This document shows, piece by piece, positions 51,534 to 60,265 of a DNA stretch of 64,000 nucleotides. The position numbers and the translations under genes were made by a program. The stretch covers positions 12,376 through 76,375 of the forward strand of contig UQZJ01000013.1 of assembly GCA_900545495.1 (NCBI GenBank), given 5' to 3'. The notes under the pieces were generated by a model. It saw only the letters and a program-made list of their open reading frames with translations, was not told the origin of the DNA and did no database searches. This DNA comes from an uncultured Eubacteriales bacterium (GTDB lineage Bacteria; Bacillota; Clostridia; Oscillospirales; Oscillospiraceae). Each line of letters begins with the position of its first letter. Position 1 is the stretch's first letter.

Positions 51534-52745
51534 ATGCCGCGTACAAAAACAGGAAAAGGAGCCGGCGGCGCCGGTTCCATCAGAAAAATCACAACAACAA
51601 AGAACGGAAAGACCTATACCTACTGGCAGGGCCGCTACACAGAAGGCTTCGACCCCGGCACAGGCAAGCAGATCCAGCGCAGCATCACCGGAAAGACGCA
51701 GAAAGAAGTGGCGCAGAAGCTGAAGCAGGTAACGCTGGATATCGACAACGGTGTGTATCATGCGCCGTGCAAGCTGACATTGGCACAATGGCTGGAGATA
51801 TGGTCAAAGACCTACTTGGGCGGCGTGAAGCCCAGAACGGCACACATCTACAAATCCGATATCAAGCTGCACATTCTGCCAGCGCTGGGAGCAGTGCGGC
51901 TGGAGGCGTTGAACGCACCGATGATACAGGCCTTCTACAATGCCATGGGGGAGCCGTCCGAGCAGAATCCGGAAGGTCTTTCCGCAAAAACGGTGAAGAA
52001 TGTCCACGGTGTTCTCCACAAGGCACTTCAACAAGCGGTGCTGATCGGCTATCTGCGATACAACCCTGCCGATGCCTGTATCCTGCCGCGGATAGAGCGT
52101 AAGAAGATCAAGCCCTTTGACGATGCGCAGATCACCGCATTTCTGACCGCTATACAGGGAAACCGATTTGAAACGCTGTTCATCCTGACACTGTTCACCG
52201 GTATGCGGGAGGGCGAGGTATTGGGTCTGACGTGGGACTGCATCGACTTTCATACAGGTATCATCTCTGTGGAAAAGCAAATGCAGCTGCATCAGGACAA
52301 GGGGAGCAAGGGCTATGAGCTTGTTTCTCCGAAGAATGGCCGAAGCCGTACCATCGCCGCAGCACAGACTGTGCTGGCCCGGTTGCAGCAGCAGCGCCGA
52401 TGGCAAATGCAGCAGAAGCTTCTGTTGGGCAGTGACTGGCAAAATCCGGAGGGTCTGGTCTTTACCAACGAGTTTGGTACGCACCTGACGAAGCCGACAG
52501 TCTACCGCGAGTACAAGCGCATCGTTGCAGCCATGGGGTGTCCCAATGCCCGTTTCCACGACCTGCGCCACACATGCGCAGTTGCCTGTATCAAAAGTGG
52601 TGACGACATTAAAACCGTGCAGGAAAATCTTGGACACGCCACCGCTGCATTTACGCTGGACGTATACGGCCATGTGACTGACCAGATGAAGCGCGAAAGT
52701 GCCGACCGCATGGAGCGTTTTATCCGTACAGTTTCCGCCGGTTGA
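51534..52745 (+). CDS. Phage-type tyrosine integrase
   Basis: A 403-residue integrase of the broad Firmicute phage/ICE class. An N-terminal arm-binding domain (KTYTYWQGRYTEGFDPGTGK), SAM-like core-binding domain and catalytic domain with FTGMREGEVLGL, FHDLRHTCAVACI, NLGHATAAFTLDVYGH. GAAAGGAGC precedes the ATG in MPRTKTGKGAGG. It follows the excisionase by 90 bases. A 12-bp tandem repeat and terminator follow its stop. Confidence 0.92.
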   Translation: MPRTKTGKGAGGAGSIRKITTTKNGKTYTYWQGRYTEGFDPGTGKQIQRSITGKTQKEVAQKLKQVTLDIDNGVYHAPCKLTLAQWLEIWSKTYLGGVKPRTAHIYKSDIKLHILPALGAVRLEALNAPMIQAFYNAMGEPSEQNPEGLSAKTVKNVHGVLHKALQQAVLIGYLRYNPADACILPRIERKKIKPFDDAQITAFLTAIQGNRFETLFILTLFTGMREGEVLGLTWDCIDFHTGIISVEKQMQLHQDKGSKGYELVSPKNGRSRTIAAAQTVLARLQQQRRWQMQQKLLLGSDWQNPEGLVFTNEFGTHLTKPTVYREYKRIVAAMGCPNARFHDLRHTCAVACIKSGDDIKTVQENLGHATAAFTLDVYGHVTDQMKRESADRMERFIRTVSAG

Positions 52746-52748
52746 CCC

Positions 52749-52772
52749 AATAAGGCTAAAAATAAGGCTAAA
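52749..52772 (+). repeat. Tandem 12-bp repeat AATAAGGCTAAA
   Basis: Two exact copies directly after the integrase stop. Integrase arm-type or attachment-site repeats are often found here; that role is inference. Confidence 0.6.
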
Positions 52773-52790
52773 ACCTGTTTTCGGGCATGA

Positions 52791-52825
52791 AAAAACTCCC
52801 GAAACACAGGTGTTTCGGGAGTTTT
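52791..52825. terminator. Terminator after the integrase
   Basis: Stem AAACTCCCGAAACA / TGTTTCGGGAGTTT with short loop, A run before and T run after. Confidence 0.9.
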
Positions 52826-52915
52826 GGTTGTCATAACGCAACACTATAGATTTTTTTCGAAATTTACTTTCAAAAAATCGTCGTATGACAGCAAGAAAAC
52901 CATGACGCGCAGAGC

Positions 52916-53800
52916 TCACTTGCCTTTTGATTCTTCAGTTTTGTCAGAGACTGCTCCTTCCAGCAGATCTGTCACTACCTGATTAAGCTGTGCGGCATTC
53001 TTAGCAGTAATGACCGGCGTGTCTGACTGGGACTCAATGTCTTTTCTGGTTCGTCCAGCCACCTGACCGCCCGCCTTGGCAACTGCCAAATTCTCTTGGA
53101 AGGTCGTTGGTTTGCGATCTCTTGAAAACTGAGTGGTAGTGGCCTCCGCCAGCATATTCAGTACCAGTTCCAGCGTAGTCATGTTATCACGAAGGTTTTC
53201 CTTTTTCAAGCCCTTCAGATTTTTGTACTGCCGGGTGGACATGCCAGACCAGGCTCGGGAAATCTCGTCCGTGAGGATGGCGTACTCTACGCCTTTCTGC
53301 ACACCGCGGGCATCCCATTCATCCGTCAGTTCTTTACGGACCTGGATGGCCTGCAGCCGCTGATTGATCCACTCACGGCTGTAACCCTTCTTGAGATAGG
53401 TTTCCAGAGCGCGGTCAATGGTCAGCTCCGGGTCGATGGTCTCCTCGATACGCTCTCGACCGACCTGTGCCAGCCACAACTTGAACGGTTCTGCCTTCGG
53501 GGAAGGAATAGACTGGATGATTCGGAGAAGCTGCTCGGTATCGGCTACATCAGTCAATCGTTTTTTGCCATCCGAAGCGGTCATTTTCAACTGGTTACAA
53601 GCTGTAACCGTTTCATTTCCCTCATCCTTCAGGCGTTTCTTCGTTACCTTCCAGTAGTTACGAGCTGCCTGATAATCTGGCTGATCAGTCAGCACAGCTA
53701 CCACATCAACGACGGAAAAGTACCATTCTTCCTTTTCCTCATCCCATGCGGTTCGAATACGCTTGTTTTCGAACAGTTGGATATTATCGTTTTGTGCCAT
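52916..53800 (-). CDS. BRO-N domain protein (phage antirepressor-like)
   Basis: A 294-residue protein. The N-terminal BRO-N DNA-binding domain (about 10-110) shows TAWDEEKEEWYFSVVDVVAV, LTDQPDYQAARNYWKVTKKR and LLRIIQSIPSPKAEPFKLWL. The C-terminus (RKPTTFQENLAVAKAGGQVA onward) matches a family often annotated as phage antirepressor or DinD-like. GAGGTGATTCAA precedes the ATG. It overlaps the phosphatase gene by 17 bases, an unusual operon partner. Confidence 0.85.
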   Translation of the reverse strand: MAQNDNIQLFENKRIRTAWDEEKEEWYFSVVDVVAVLTDQPDYQAARNYWKVTKKRLKDEGNETVTACNQLKMTASDGKKRLTDVADTEQLLRIIQSIPSPKAEPFKLWLAQVGRERIEETIDPELTIDRALETYLKKGYSREWINQRLQAIQVRKELTDEWDARGVQKGVEYAILTDEISRAWSGMSTRQYKNLKGLKKENLRDNMTTLELVLNMLAEATTTQFSRDRKPTTFQENLAVAKAGGQVAGRTRKDIESQSDTPVITAKNAAQLNQVVTDLLEGAVSDKTEESKGK

Positions 53801-54266
53801 TTGAATCACCTCGTTCTGTCATGAATTCTTTCAAAAGTCCTTGGCAGCCATCCAGCACATCCTGCCAGGTCGCCTCGAAGTCCTCGGTGTACCATGGGTC
53901 TGCCACATTGCCGGGATGGGCGGTGTGATCCATCAGGAGGGACATCTTGCCGACATAGTCGCCGCCGCAGATACGGTACATATCCCGGAGGTTGGCCTGG
54001 TCCATGCCGATCAGGAGATCGTATTCGTCGTAATCCCGATTTGTCAACTGCCGTGCGGCATGGCCTTCGCAGGAGATCCCATGCTCGGCCAGCTTGCGCC
54101 GTGCCGGAGGATAGACTGGGTTGCCGATCTCCTCCCGACTGGTAGCCGCTGATTCGATATGAAATTGCGATGCCAGTCCCGCCTTTTTTACCAAGTCCTT
54201 CATCACGAACTCGGCCATGGGGCTGCGGCAGATATTTCCATGGCAGATGAAAAGTATTTTTATCAT
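53784..54266 (-). CDS. Low-molecular-weight protein-tyrosine phosphatase
   Basis: A 160-residue phosphatase. The P-loop CHGNICRSPMAEF (CX5R) is near the N-terminus and the general-acid loop is DPWYT. The ATG in MIKILFICHGN follows GGAGATATGAGAAC. Members remove phosphate from protein tyrosines, including BY-kinases such as CpsD. Here it is paired with a BRO-N gene in mobile DNA, so its target may be element-related. Confidence 0.92.
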   Translation of the reverse strand: MIKILFICHGNICRSPMAEFVMKDLVKKAGLASQFHIESAATSREEIGNPVYPPARRKLAEHGISCEGHAARQLTNRDYDEYDLLIGMDQANLRDMYRICGGDYVGKMSLLMDHTAHPGNVADPWYTEDFEATWQDVLDGCQGLLKEFMTERGDSNGTKR

Positions 54267-54461
54267 GTTCTCATATCTCCATTTTTGTTCTGTATTTCTT
54301 CTCAAAAGCCTGATATTACAGGATTTTTTACGTTTCCGGGAATCTTTGAGTTTTCCTCTGTTTTCGGATTATCTTCTCAAATCTTCCCGTATTTTCTCAT
54401 GTTTTTCTCTGCAATATTGGTAAATTCATTGGTAAAACTCGGAGCTTTACCAATGAGTTAT

Positions 54462-55661
54462 TTATGATGTTGCTACTCGAAGAAGTTCCTCTTTCGCATC
54501 ATCAAATTTTACATGTGTGTAAGTGTTCAGCGTAACGCTGATATCTGCATGACCCATGATATACTGCAATGTCTTCGGGTTCATTCCGGATTTTGCCATA
54601 TTGGAGCAGAATGTGTGTCTGCATACATGGGGAGTCACTTTCGGCATCTGGACACGATAAATTTTATTGTACTTCTCGATGATATGCTCCATATATTTCT
54701 CCCAATGAAGGGCAACCATCGGCTTATCGTTCTTGTCAAGAAACAAGAATCCAACATATCCATCCACCATCGGCTCTGTTTTTGGAGCCGTCCGGTTGGC
54801 AATAATCCTGCGAAAGCATTTCTCCACTTCTTCCGTCATAGGTACATAACGAACGCCGCTTTCTGTCTTGGGTTCCTGAATCACATACTGCATCTGCGAT
54901 GTCCGCTGTAACTGATGGTCAACTCTGATGCGGCTGTTGCCAAATTCAATATCTGAGATCGTCAGTCCGCAAAATTCCGAAATACGGAGTCCTGTATGAA
55001 AGAGAATAAAGATTGCATCGTAGTATCGGCTGAAATGTTTATCGTCCTTGATGAACTTCAGCAAATCCCGTTCCTGTTTCCTTGTGATAGCTTCCCTCGT
55101 TACCGAATCATTGACCACCACGGATGCCAGTTCAAAACCAAACGGATTTTTACGAATCAGGTCATCGTCTACCGCCATCTGAAAAGCTGGTCTCAGTACA
55201 CCACGGATAGAGTGGATGGAACTGTAACCACGACCATCTACCTGTTGGAGTTTAATCAACCACGCCTTTGCATCCGACAGACGCACCTTGTCAATTCTCT
55301 GACCACCAAATGCTTCTTTTTTGAGGATGTTGATAACCGTCTTATACCCGGCAACGGTGTTATGGCGAACGCCGGTTTTCAGGGAAACATACTTCTCTAC
55401 CAGCTCCAATACCGTATAGTTGCCGCCATTGGTTACGATATGATCGAACAAATCAGCTTCTATCTGCTTCTCTTTTTCTCGCAGCGAAGGTTCTCTCTTT
55501 TTCCCCTTTGGTGCAGGATCGTTCTTGTCCAGCCGCCAGCTATATACGTTTTTCTCTTTCCCATCCTCATCAATATAGCGGAATCTGTACCTCCCATCTG
55601 CCCGCTGATATTCACCTTCACGTAAGATACGATTGCGATTATCTCGTCTTTTTTCACTCAT
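54462..55661 (-). CDS. int: Tn916-type integrase
   Basis: A 399-residue tyrosine recombinase. The N-terminus MSEKRRDNRNRILREGEYQR and ADGRYRFRYIDEDGKEKNVY is the Tn916 Int arm-binding domain. Catalytic motifs FHTGLRISEFCGL, TPHVCRHTFCSNM, IMGHADISVTLNTYTH are present. GGAGAGATTTCA precedes the ATG. A GGAGAGCC/GGCTCTCC inverted repeat (55685-55733) in the leader may regulate it. Xis is the upstream gene. Confidence 0.95.
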   Translation of the reverse strand: MSEKRRDNRNRILREGEYQRADGRYRFRYIDEDGKEKNVYSWRLDKNDPAPKGKKREPSLREKEKQIEADLFDHIVTNGGNYTVLELVEKYVSLKTGVRHNTVAGYKTVINILKKEAFGGQRIDKVRLSDAKAWLIKLQQVDGRGYSSIHSIRGVLRPAFQMAVDDDLIRKNPFGFELASVVVNDSVTREAITRKQERDLLKFIKDDKHFSRYYDAIFILFHTGLRISEFCGLTISDIEFGNSRIRVDHQLQRTSQMQYVIQEPKTESGVRYVPMTEEVEKCFRRIIANRTAPKTEPMVDGYVGFLFLDKNDKPMVALHWEKYMEHIIEKYNKIYRVQMPKVTPHVCRHTFCSNMAKSGMNPKTLQYIMGHADISVTLNTYTHVKFDDAKEELLRVATS

Positions 55662-55782
55662 TGAAATCTCTCCTTTAAGAACAAGGAGAGCCAGACTTGC
55701 TGGTCTTATTCTACCACAAATCCGGCTCTCCGTATAGCCATGCCATAAGATTTCGGCAATTCTGTTTTCCATAAAATATTGC

Positions 55783-56016
55783 TTATACAGCCGTTGCCTC
55801 ATCGAGATAACGTTCAAATTTCTCACGCTTAATCAAAGCTCTGTTGCCATTCATCACATAGAAATCCCCATTTGGGTGTTCATCAATCAGCATTCGTAGT
55901 TTTCCTTCCCCGATATGATAATACCCTGCGGCTTCTTCTATCGTCAGTGTGTATCTACGCCAGACTGGAATGTCTGCGTACTTTTTGTCGTAAGTGATCA
56001 TTTTGCTATTTGCCAT
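55783..56016 (-). CDS. xis: Tn916-type excisionase
   Basis: A 77-residue DNA-bending excisionase. IPVWRRYTLTIEEAAGYYHI and GEGKLRMLIDEHPNGDFYVM, then NGNRALIKREKFERYL, closely follow Tn916 Xis (usual length 67). The N-terminal ten residues are extra. AGAGGAGGTAGCTGCCT precedes the ATG. It guides Int toward excision. Confidence 0.92.
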   Translation of the reverse strand: MANSKMITYDKKYADIPVWRRYTLTIEEAAGYYHIGEGKLRMLIDEHPNGDFYVMNGNRALIKREKFERYLDEATAV

Positions 56017-56155
56017 AGGCAGCTACCTCCTCTGAATGAAAAATGCCCTACAAAGGAAAGGCTCTGACAACGAAGTCCTGGCAACGTGTATCAGAAAACC
56101 TTTTATCTTCATCGGGCTTGCTCTTTTTTTACTATTTCCTTTTTCTTTTATATTT

Positions 56156-56264
56156 TGGTTGTCATGGTTGTCAGAGAGAAGAAAAGCCCGTCAGCAAAGG
56201 CTTTTCCGTCACTTTGCCCGACAACCAGCCCGACAACTGGCTCGGCAACCGGCTGACAACCAGC
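56156..56264. repeat. Iteron-like 12-bp repeats (GACAACCRGC)
   Basis: Four units of about 12 bases (CCGACAACCAGC, CCGACAACTGGC, TCGGCAACCGGC, TGACAACCAGC) lie head to tail at 56218-56264. Two units in the opposite direction (GGTTGTCATGGTTGTCA) are at 56157-56174. A hairpin GAAAAGCC/GGCTTTTC (56180-56206) lies between. The set sits next to the helicase gene and could be an origin or a helicase binding site. Confidence 0.6.
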
Positions 56265-56272
56265 CCCATTTT

Positions 56273-57634
56273 TTATTTCAACCACTCCTTTGGAAACTCC
56301 ATCTGCTTCATCTCTGCTTCGGTCAGCTCCTGAAAATCTCCACTCCCGTTGTCGGGCTGTTCTATGCGTTCCCAGCCTTTCTGTCGGAGATATGGTGCAG
56401 GAAAGTGACGTGGATTGCTGAACGGCTGCCAGCCTGTGATGGCATTGTTCATAATGTCGTTGATTTCCCGCAGCTCCCATTGCTTCGGCTCTTCGCATGG
56501 GTGTCCCAACGCTTCCCGATAAAGCTGCTTAGAGCAGACTGCACTGCCTGTGTAGTTGTCCAAATAATCCATAATTTGACCAGCTTTCGTGTCCTCCGGC
56601 ATAAACTCCCTTTGATGGGCTTTCAGAAAATCGTCCATCTCGGGGCTGAATTTCAAGCGGAAGTTGCCGCTTCGGTATATCTCCATTGCTTCTGCCCACA
56701 CCTGTCTGATGTAGGCTCTGGATTCCTGCTCGTCTGCCAGAATGTGAATATCGGCTCTCTCCGGGTAGACCATGACCGGAACAAAACGGCGGTTGCCTGT
56801 ACGGTCAAGGGGCAGAAAATCCAGCGTGTTGGAAGAACCGCCGAACACACACTGCCGCTTCCGGTCTGCCGGGTGCGTTTCATACGGTATCTTGTAGGTT
56901 TCTTTCTGCCTGCTCAGGAACGACTTGATTTCTTCAATGCTCTTGGCGTTGGCGGTAGCGATCATCTCCGACATTTCAATAATCCAGTGCCCCTGCATTT
57001 TGCGGTACACATTTTCATCGTCCAGCTTTTTCAGATCATCGGAGAACCAGTCATCATTGATTGCCAGCATACGAAAGAAAGTTGATTTTCCTGCACCCTG
57101 ACCGCCCACCAGGCAGAGCATAACCTCAAACTTACAGCCCGGCTTGAATGCTCGTGAAATCGCTCCCAGCAGAAACAGCTTCAAGGCTTCATAAGTGTAA
57201 TCGTCTGTATCGGAACCAAGAAAATGATGTAGGCAGTAACGGATTCGTTCTGTGCCGTCCCATTCCAGCCCATTCAGGAAATCACAGACCGGATGATAGC
57301 GGTTCTCATTGGCAATGACTTTCACTGCATCCTCAATCCTCTTTTCTACTGTCAGACCGTAGTTTTCCTCAAAGTACAGGAGCAGATATTTTATATCCAC
57401 ATCGGTCAGTGTCGGGCTGTCTCGATACCAGCCCAGCGACCTCACAATGTCGATACGCTCCGTCAGCAGGTTCTTGCGGATAGCACCTTTCAGAAGTGGG
57501 TCTGCTTGCAGGACACGCTTGTAATTGGCTGCTGTATTGAAGACCTTACCTTTCTGGTTCTGTTCCAGACTGTTCCGCACCTCCTCGATAGTGCTTTGTG
57601 CTGCTGGCTGACAGTTCTGAAATTCGCTGCTCAA
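56273..57634 (-). CDS. VapE-family SF3-like helicase/ATPase
   Basis: A 453-residue protein with a virulence-associated-E domain. Walker A is LVGGQGAGKST (about 175-185), Walker B-like HWIIEMSEM, and an Arg-finger-type region DRTGNRRFVPV. Such proteins drive replication of phage and mobile elements together with a primase. The start is TTG (57634) with AGAGGTG seven bases upstream, lying inside the primase gene with an 89-base overlap. The C-terminus has a winged-helix-like tail. Confidence 0.88.
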   Translation of the reverse strand: MSSEFQNCQPAAQSTIEEVRNSLEQNQKGKVFNTAANYKRVLQADPLLKGAIRKNLLTERIDIVRSLGWYRDSPTLTDVDIKYLLLYFEENYGLTVEKRIEDAVKVIANENRYHPVCDFLNGLEWDGTERIRYCLHHFLGSDTDDYTYEALKLFLLGAISRAFKPGCKFEVMLCLVGGQGAGKSTFFRMLAINDDWFSDDLKKLDDENVYRKMQGHWIIEMSEMIATANAKSIEEIKSFLSRQKETYKIPYETHPADRKRQCVFGGSSNTLDFLPLDRTGNRRFVPVMVYPERADIHILADEQESRAYIRQVWAEAMEIYRSGNFRLKFSPEMDDFLKAHQREFMPEDTKAGQIMDYLDNYTGSAVCSKQLYREALGHPCEEPKQWELREINDIMNNAITGWQPFSNPRHFPAPYLRQKGWERIEQPDNGSGDFQELTEAEMKQMEFPKEWLK

Positions 57635-58184
57635 GTTTTTTCACCTCTTTTCTCTGTTCAGCTACAAGGGCTTTCCGTTCGTCCAATGTTCCGGTCAGCA
57701 GAATATCTATCAGATACTCGATATAATTTTTCCGTTGCAGAGCTTCCACGAACAGGGGATGCCATTCATCCTCCGGCTGTGCCGGGGCATATTCCTTTTC
57801 CCACCGCTTCAAAAGATGGAAATAATCGGTCAGCACCTTGTAGCATTGTGATTCGTCTTTCTGATATTTTTGCTCCGGCGTAGGCTCCCGGATATGAGGT
57901 CTGACAGTCGGCTTCTGCTTGCTGTCATAACTGATTCCAAAATCGTCTGCCAGCCTCATGGCGGCTTCCTTGCTGGGCAGATTAAAGAACCGTGATACAA
58001 AATCAATAGTATCTCCATCCGCCTGACAACCGAAGCAGTGAAAACGCCTGTCCACTTTCATGCTCGGATTCTTGTCGTTGTGAAAAGGGCAGCGTGCCAT
58101 TCCGTTCCTGCTCACCTTGATTCCGTACAGCTCTGCCGCCTGTCGGGTGGTAACGGTCGGCTTGACCGCTTCAAATACATTCAT
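57546..58184 (-). CDS. CHC2 zinc-finger primase-like protein
   Basis: A 212-residue protein. An N-terminal CHC2 zinc finger uses C32, H35, C50 and C53 (MARCPFHNDKNPSMKV, FHCFGCQADGDTIDF), the DNA-recognition part of DnaG-type primases. There is no TOPRIM catalytic core; the C-terminus is a long charged helix. It may load or guide a primase function supplied by VapE or the host. It starts at an ATG after AGGAGGAATACCT. Confidence 0.9.
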   Translation of the reverse strand: MNVFEAVKPTVTTRQAAELYGIKVSRNGMARCPFHNDKNPSMKVDRRFHCFGCQADGDTIDFVSRFFNLPSKEAAMRLADDFGISYDSKQKPTVRPHIREPTPEQKYQKDESQCYKVLTDYFHLLKRWEKEYAPAQPEDEWHPLFVEALQRKNYIEYLIDILLTGTLDERKALVAEQRKEVKKLEQRISELSASSTKHYRGGAEQSGTEPER

Positions 58185-58208
58185 AGGTATTCCTCCTGAT
58201 AAAAAGAA

Positions 58209-58246
58209 AAGGCACTCGTCATTTCACATTGAAAATGGCAAGTGCC
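58209..58246 (-). terminator. Hairpin between relaxase and primase genes
   Basis: Outer stem AAGGCACT / AGTGCCTT with inner pairing of CATTTTCA-like arms. On the minus strand it directly follows the relaxase stop and ends with a T-rich run. Confidence 0.65.
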
Positions 58247-59830
58247 TTAAAGTTCGATATTCTGTTTTTTCTGTTTCTGCCGTTCCGACTGTTCCTCCTG
58301 ACTGTGCTTTTTCTTTGCATACGCCAGCCTGTCTTTGACGGAAAACTTCGGTTCCGGCTTCTTCTCTACCTGTTCCGGCTCAAGGACTTTGCCGACCCAG
58401 TAGCGAATATCTTTCAGCGGCTTCAAATCCGTCTGGACAGCGGAAAGCTGTGCGGAATGCTCTGCATGGGATTTCTCCAGACTGTCATACTCAGCTTGCA
58501 TGGCTTTCAAATCCACACTCAGGTCAACCCCCTGCTTTTTCAGATAGCGATACGCCTTGTTAAAGGTATCCAACTCGTTCCTGTGCCTGTCGGCATAAAT
58601 GGACTGTGTCGTTTTCCAGCCTATTTTCAGATACTTGTCATGGACTGCCTTGTGCGTCTGGCAATCGGCAACCGCACTCTGAATTCCTGTAATGACTTTC
58701 ATTCGGCTTTCCGATTTTCGCATAGCTGCACCGATGGCCTTGGCTCTGCCGTTCAGATCTTGCAGGGCTTCATCCAGCTTTTCCAGTGTGAAAATCTCAT
58801 ATGATTGCAGATAACTGACCGCATTCGCAACAGCTTTCATATCAGCAATCGTACCTTTCTGTTTGCCGTACTGTGACCAGTCGCTGCGTTCTGCTTTTCG
58901 CAGATTCATATAATCTCGAAGCAGTTCAGCCAGATTCGGAGAAGCGTTTTTCGCTTCCATCTCTGCAAGAATTTCTTTTCTTGTTTCCAAAATGGCAGCA
59001 ATCCAATCACGCAAACTGGTTATAGTCTTGCGAATGGAGTTCATCAGCGAATTGGCAACTTTTATATCTCGGTTCAGATTGCCAATGTTGGTTTCAATGC
59101 CCCGGCGTTCCATCTGAGTGACAGCAACACCCATATGAACGGTGGGAACAATGTCCAACCCCTGCCGCTTATAGGAACGCAGGTCAACACGCTCCGGACT
59201 TCCTGCCAATTCAAGATAGTGATTCTGCACGACTTCCCAGCCATGCCGCCATTCCTCGCCGTGATACTGCTCATTCCAATCCATCGTATTTTCCTTGTGG
59301 GATTTCCAGTTGCCGGAGGTCAGTTTGATTCGCTCACCGTTCTCGTCAAGGTCGTAAACCTTACGGCTCTTTGGTAGCCACTTTCCATTTTCATCTATGG
59401 CACGAAGCGTCAGCATCACATGGCAGTGAGGATTATGACCGGGCGGGTATGGGTCGTGAATGGCAAAATCACAGCACATCCCTTTGGAAACAAAATACTC
59501 CTCACAGTAGTCCCGTATCATCTGCGGATACATCTCCATTGGGACTTCTCTCGGCAGAGCAAGAACAAATCGCCTTGCAAGCTGTGAGTTCCATTGCTTC
59601 TCGCAATTCTCAGCTGAGTTCCAGAGAGTTTCCCTATCGGCGTACTCCGGCGGTGCATTTGCCGGAAGCATGATTTCCGTGTAGACCACACCCTCTTTTC
59701 TGGTGTAGTTCTTGTGCTTCTGGTCATACTCAGAAAACAGGTTTTCTCCACTCTGGTATGCAGCTCCGGCAACGGCTGATTTGCCCTCGCTGCGTTTTGT
59801 GATAGTAATGTCAAAATGCGGATTCGGCAT
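58247..59830 (-). CDS. MobA/MobL relaxase
   Basis: A 527-residue DNA relaxase. The MobA/MobL domain spans about residues 1-230, with AYQSGENLFSEYD near the catalytic Tyr and the metal-binding histidines of GHNPHCHVMLTLRAID (H132, H135, H137). The C-terminus is a long coiled-coil region. AAAGGAGGATATCA precedes the ATG. It would nick oriT and lead transfer using a helper's mating channel. Confidence 0.93.
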   Translation of the reverse strand: MPNPHFDITITKRSEGKSAVAGAAYQSGENLFSEYDQKHKNYTRKEGVVYTEIMLPANAPPEYADRETLWNSAENCEKQWNSQLARRFVLALPREVPMEMYPQMIRDYCEEYFVSKGMCCDFAIHDPYPPGHNPHCHVMLTLRAIDENGKWLPKSRKVYDLDENGERIKLTSGNWKSHKENTMDWNEQYHGEEWRHGWEVVQNHYLELAGSPERVDLRSYKRQGLDIVPTVHMGVAVTQMERRGIETNIGNLNRDIKVANSLMNSIRKTITSLRDWIAAILETRKEILAEMEAKNASPNLAELLRDYMNLRKAERSDWSQYGKQKGTIADMKAVANAVSYLQSYEIFTLEKLDEALQDLNGRAKAIGAAMRKSESRMKVITGIQSAVADCQTHKAVHDKYLKIGWKTTQSIYADRHRNELDTFNKAYRYLKKQGVDLSVDLKAMQAEYDSLEKSHAEHSAQLSAVQTDLKPLKDIRYWVGKVLEPEQVEKKPEPKFSVKDRLAYAKKKHSQEEQSERQKQKKQNIEL

Positions 59831-59861
59831 TGATATCCTCCTTTCTCCCGATTTAGGGCAA

Positions 59862-59925
59862 AGAAAAAGCAGGAGACCATTTTTGATTTCCTGCTTGGTT
59901 GCTGTCGATAACAGCAGTTATTTAA
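59862..59925. promoter_or_regulatory. Possible oriT region
   Basis: Two inverted repeats (GCAGGA/TCCTGC, 59869-59895; GCTGT-CGATA-ACAGC, 59901-59915) lie just upstream of the relaxase, where MobA/L oriT sites usually occur. No nick-site consensus was verified. Confidence 0.35.
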
Positions 59926-59983
59926 TTTTAATATTCAAGTTAATGCATGCTCAAACAATTCTCCCAGTACAAGAGTGAGAAAT

Positions 59984-60265
59984 GTTCACCTTTGTATCCT
60001 CCTCGTTATCCAGCTTGCCGTCACCAGCCGCCAGCACAATTTCATATTCGCTGAACACTGGGTCGTTTTTCAGCAGCTTCGCCAACGCTTTTGCGCTTGC
60101 CACACGATTCAGCAACCAAAGCGTATGAGATAATTCTTCTCTCAACTCCGGTGTGGAATAGGGATATTTTTCATTGGTAGAAAGGGCATGAAGAAACTTG
60201 ATAATTTCTTCCTCGTGAATCAGTTTCCCGTTCTCGTTTGTAGCAAAAAATTCATTCAGGTCGAA
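59984..60265 (-). pseudogene. Internal fragment of a superfamily 2 helicase
   Basis: Ninety-four codons from FDLNEFFATNENGKLIHEEE through SHTLWLLNRVASAKALAKLL to LAAGDGKLDNEEDTKVN resemble an inner part of DEAD/DEAH-type helicases found in mobile DNA. It has neither the N-terminal Walker A part nor the C-terminal part. Both ends are junctions: one with the GAF regulator, one with the mobilizable element. Confidence 0.6.

Larger units (their letters stand above)
54267..59990 (-). mobile_element. Tn916-like integrative mobilizable element
   Basis: A compact low-GC module read on the minus strand: MobA/L relaxase, CHC2 primase, VapE helicase, iterons, xis and int. The int end lies at 54462; the opposite border is close to 59984, where an interrupted helicase fragment begins. 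It has no conjugation (mating-pair) genes, so it would need a helper element. The exact att sites were not found. Borders are approximate. Confidence 0.7.

Noticed and set aside
50351..52745. Complete prophage
   Set aside because: No capsid, portal, terminase, tail or lysis genes are nearby.
53784..54266. Toxin-antitoxin reading of the BRO-N/phosphatase pair
   Set aside because: Neither protein resembles a known toxin or antitoxin. Overlap alone does not support it.
56036..57085. 349-codon plus-strand frame
   Set aside because: Antisense to vapE and across the iterons. No ribosome binding site.
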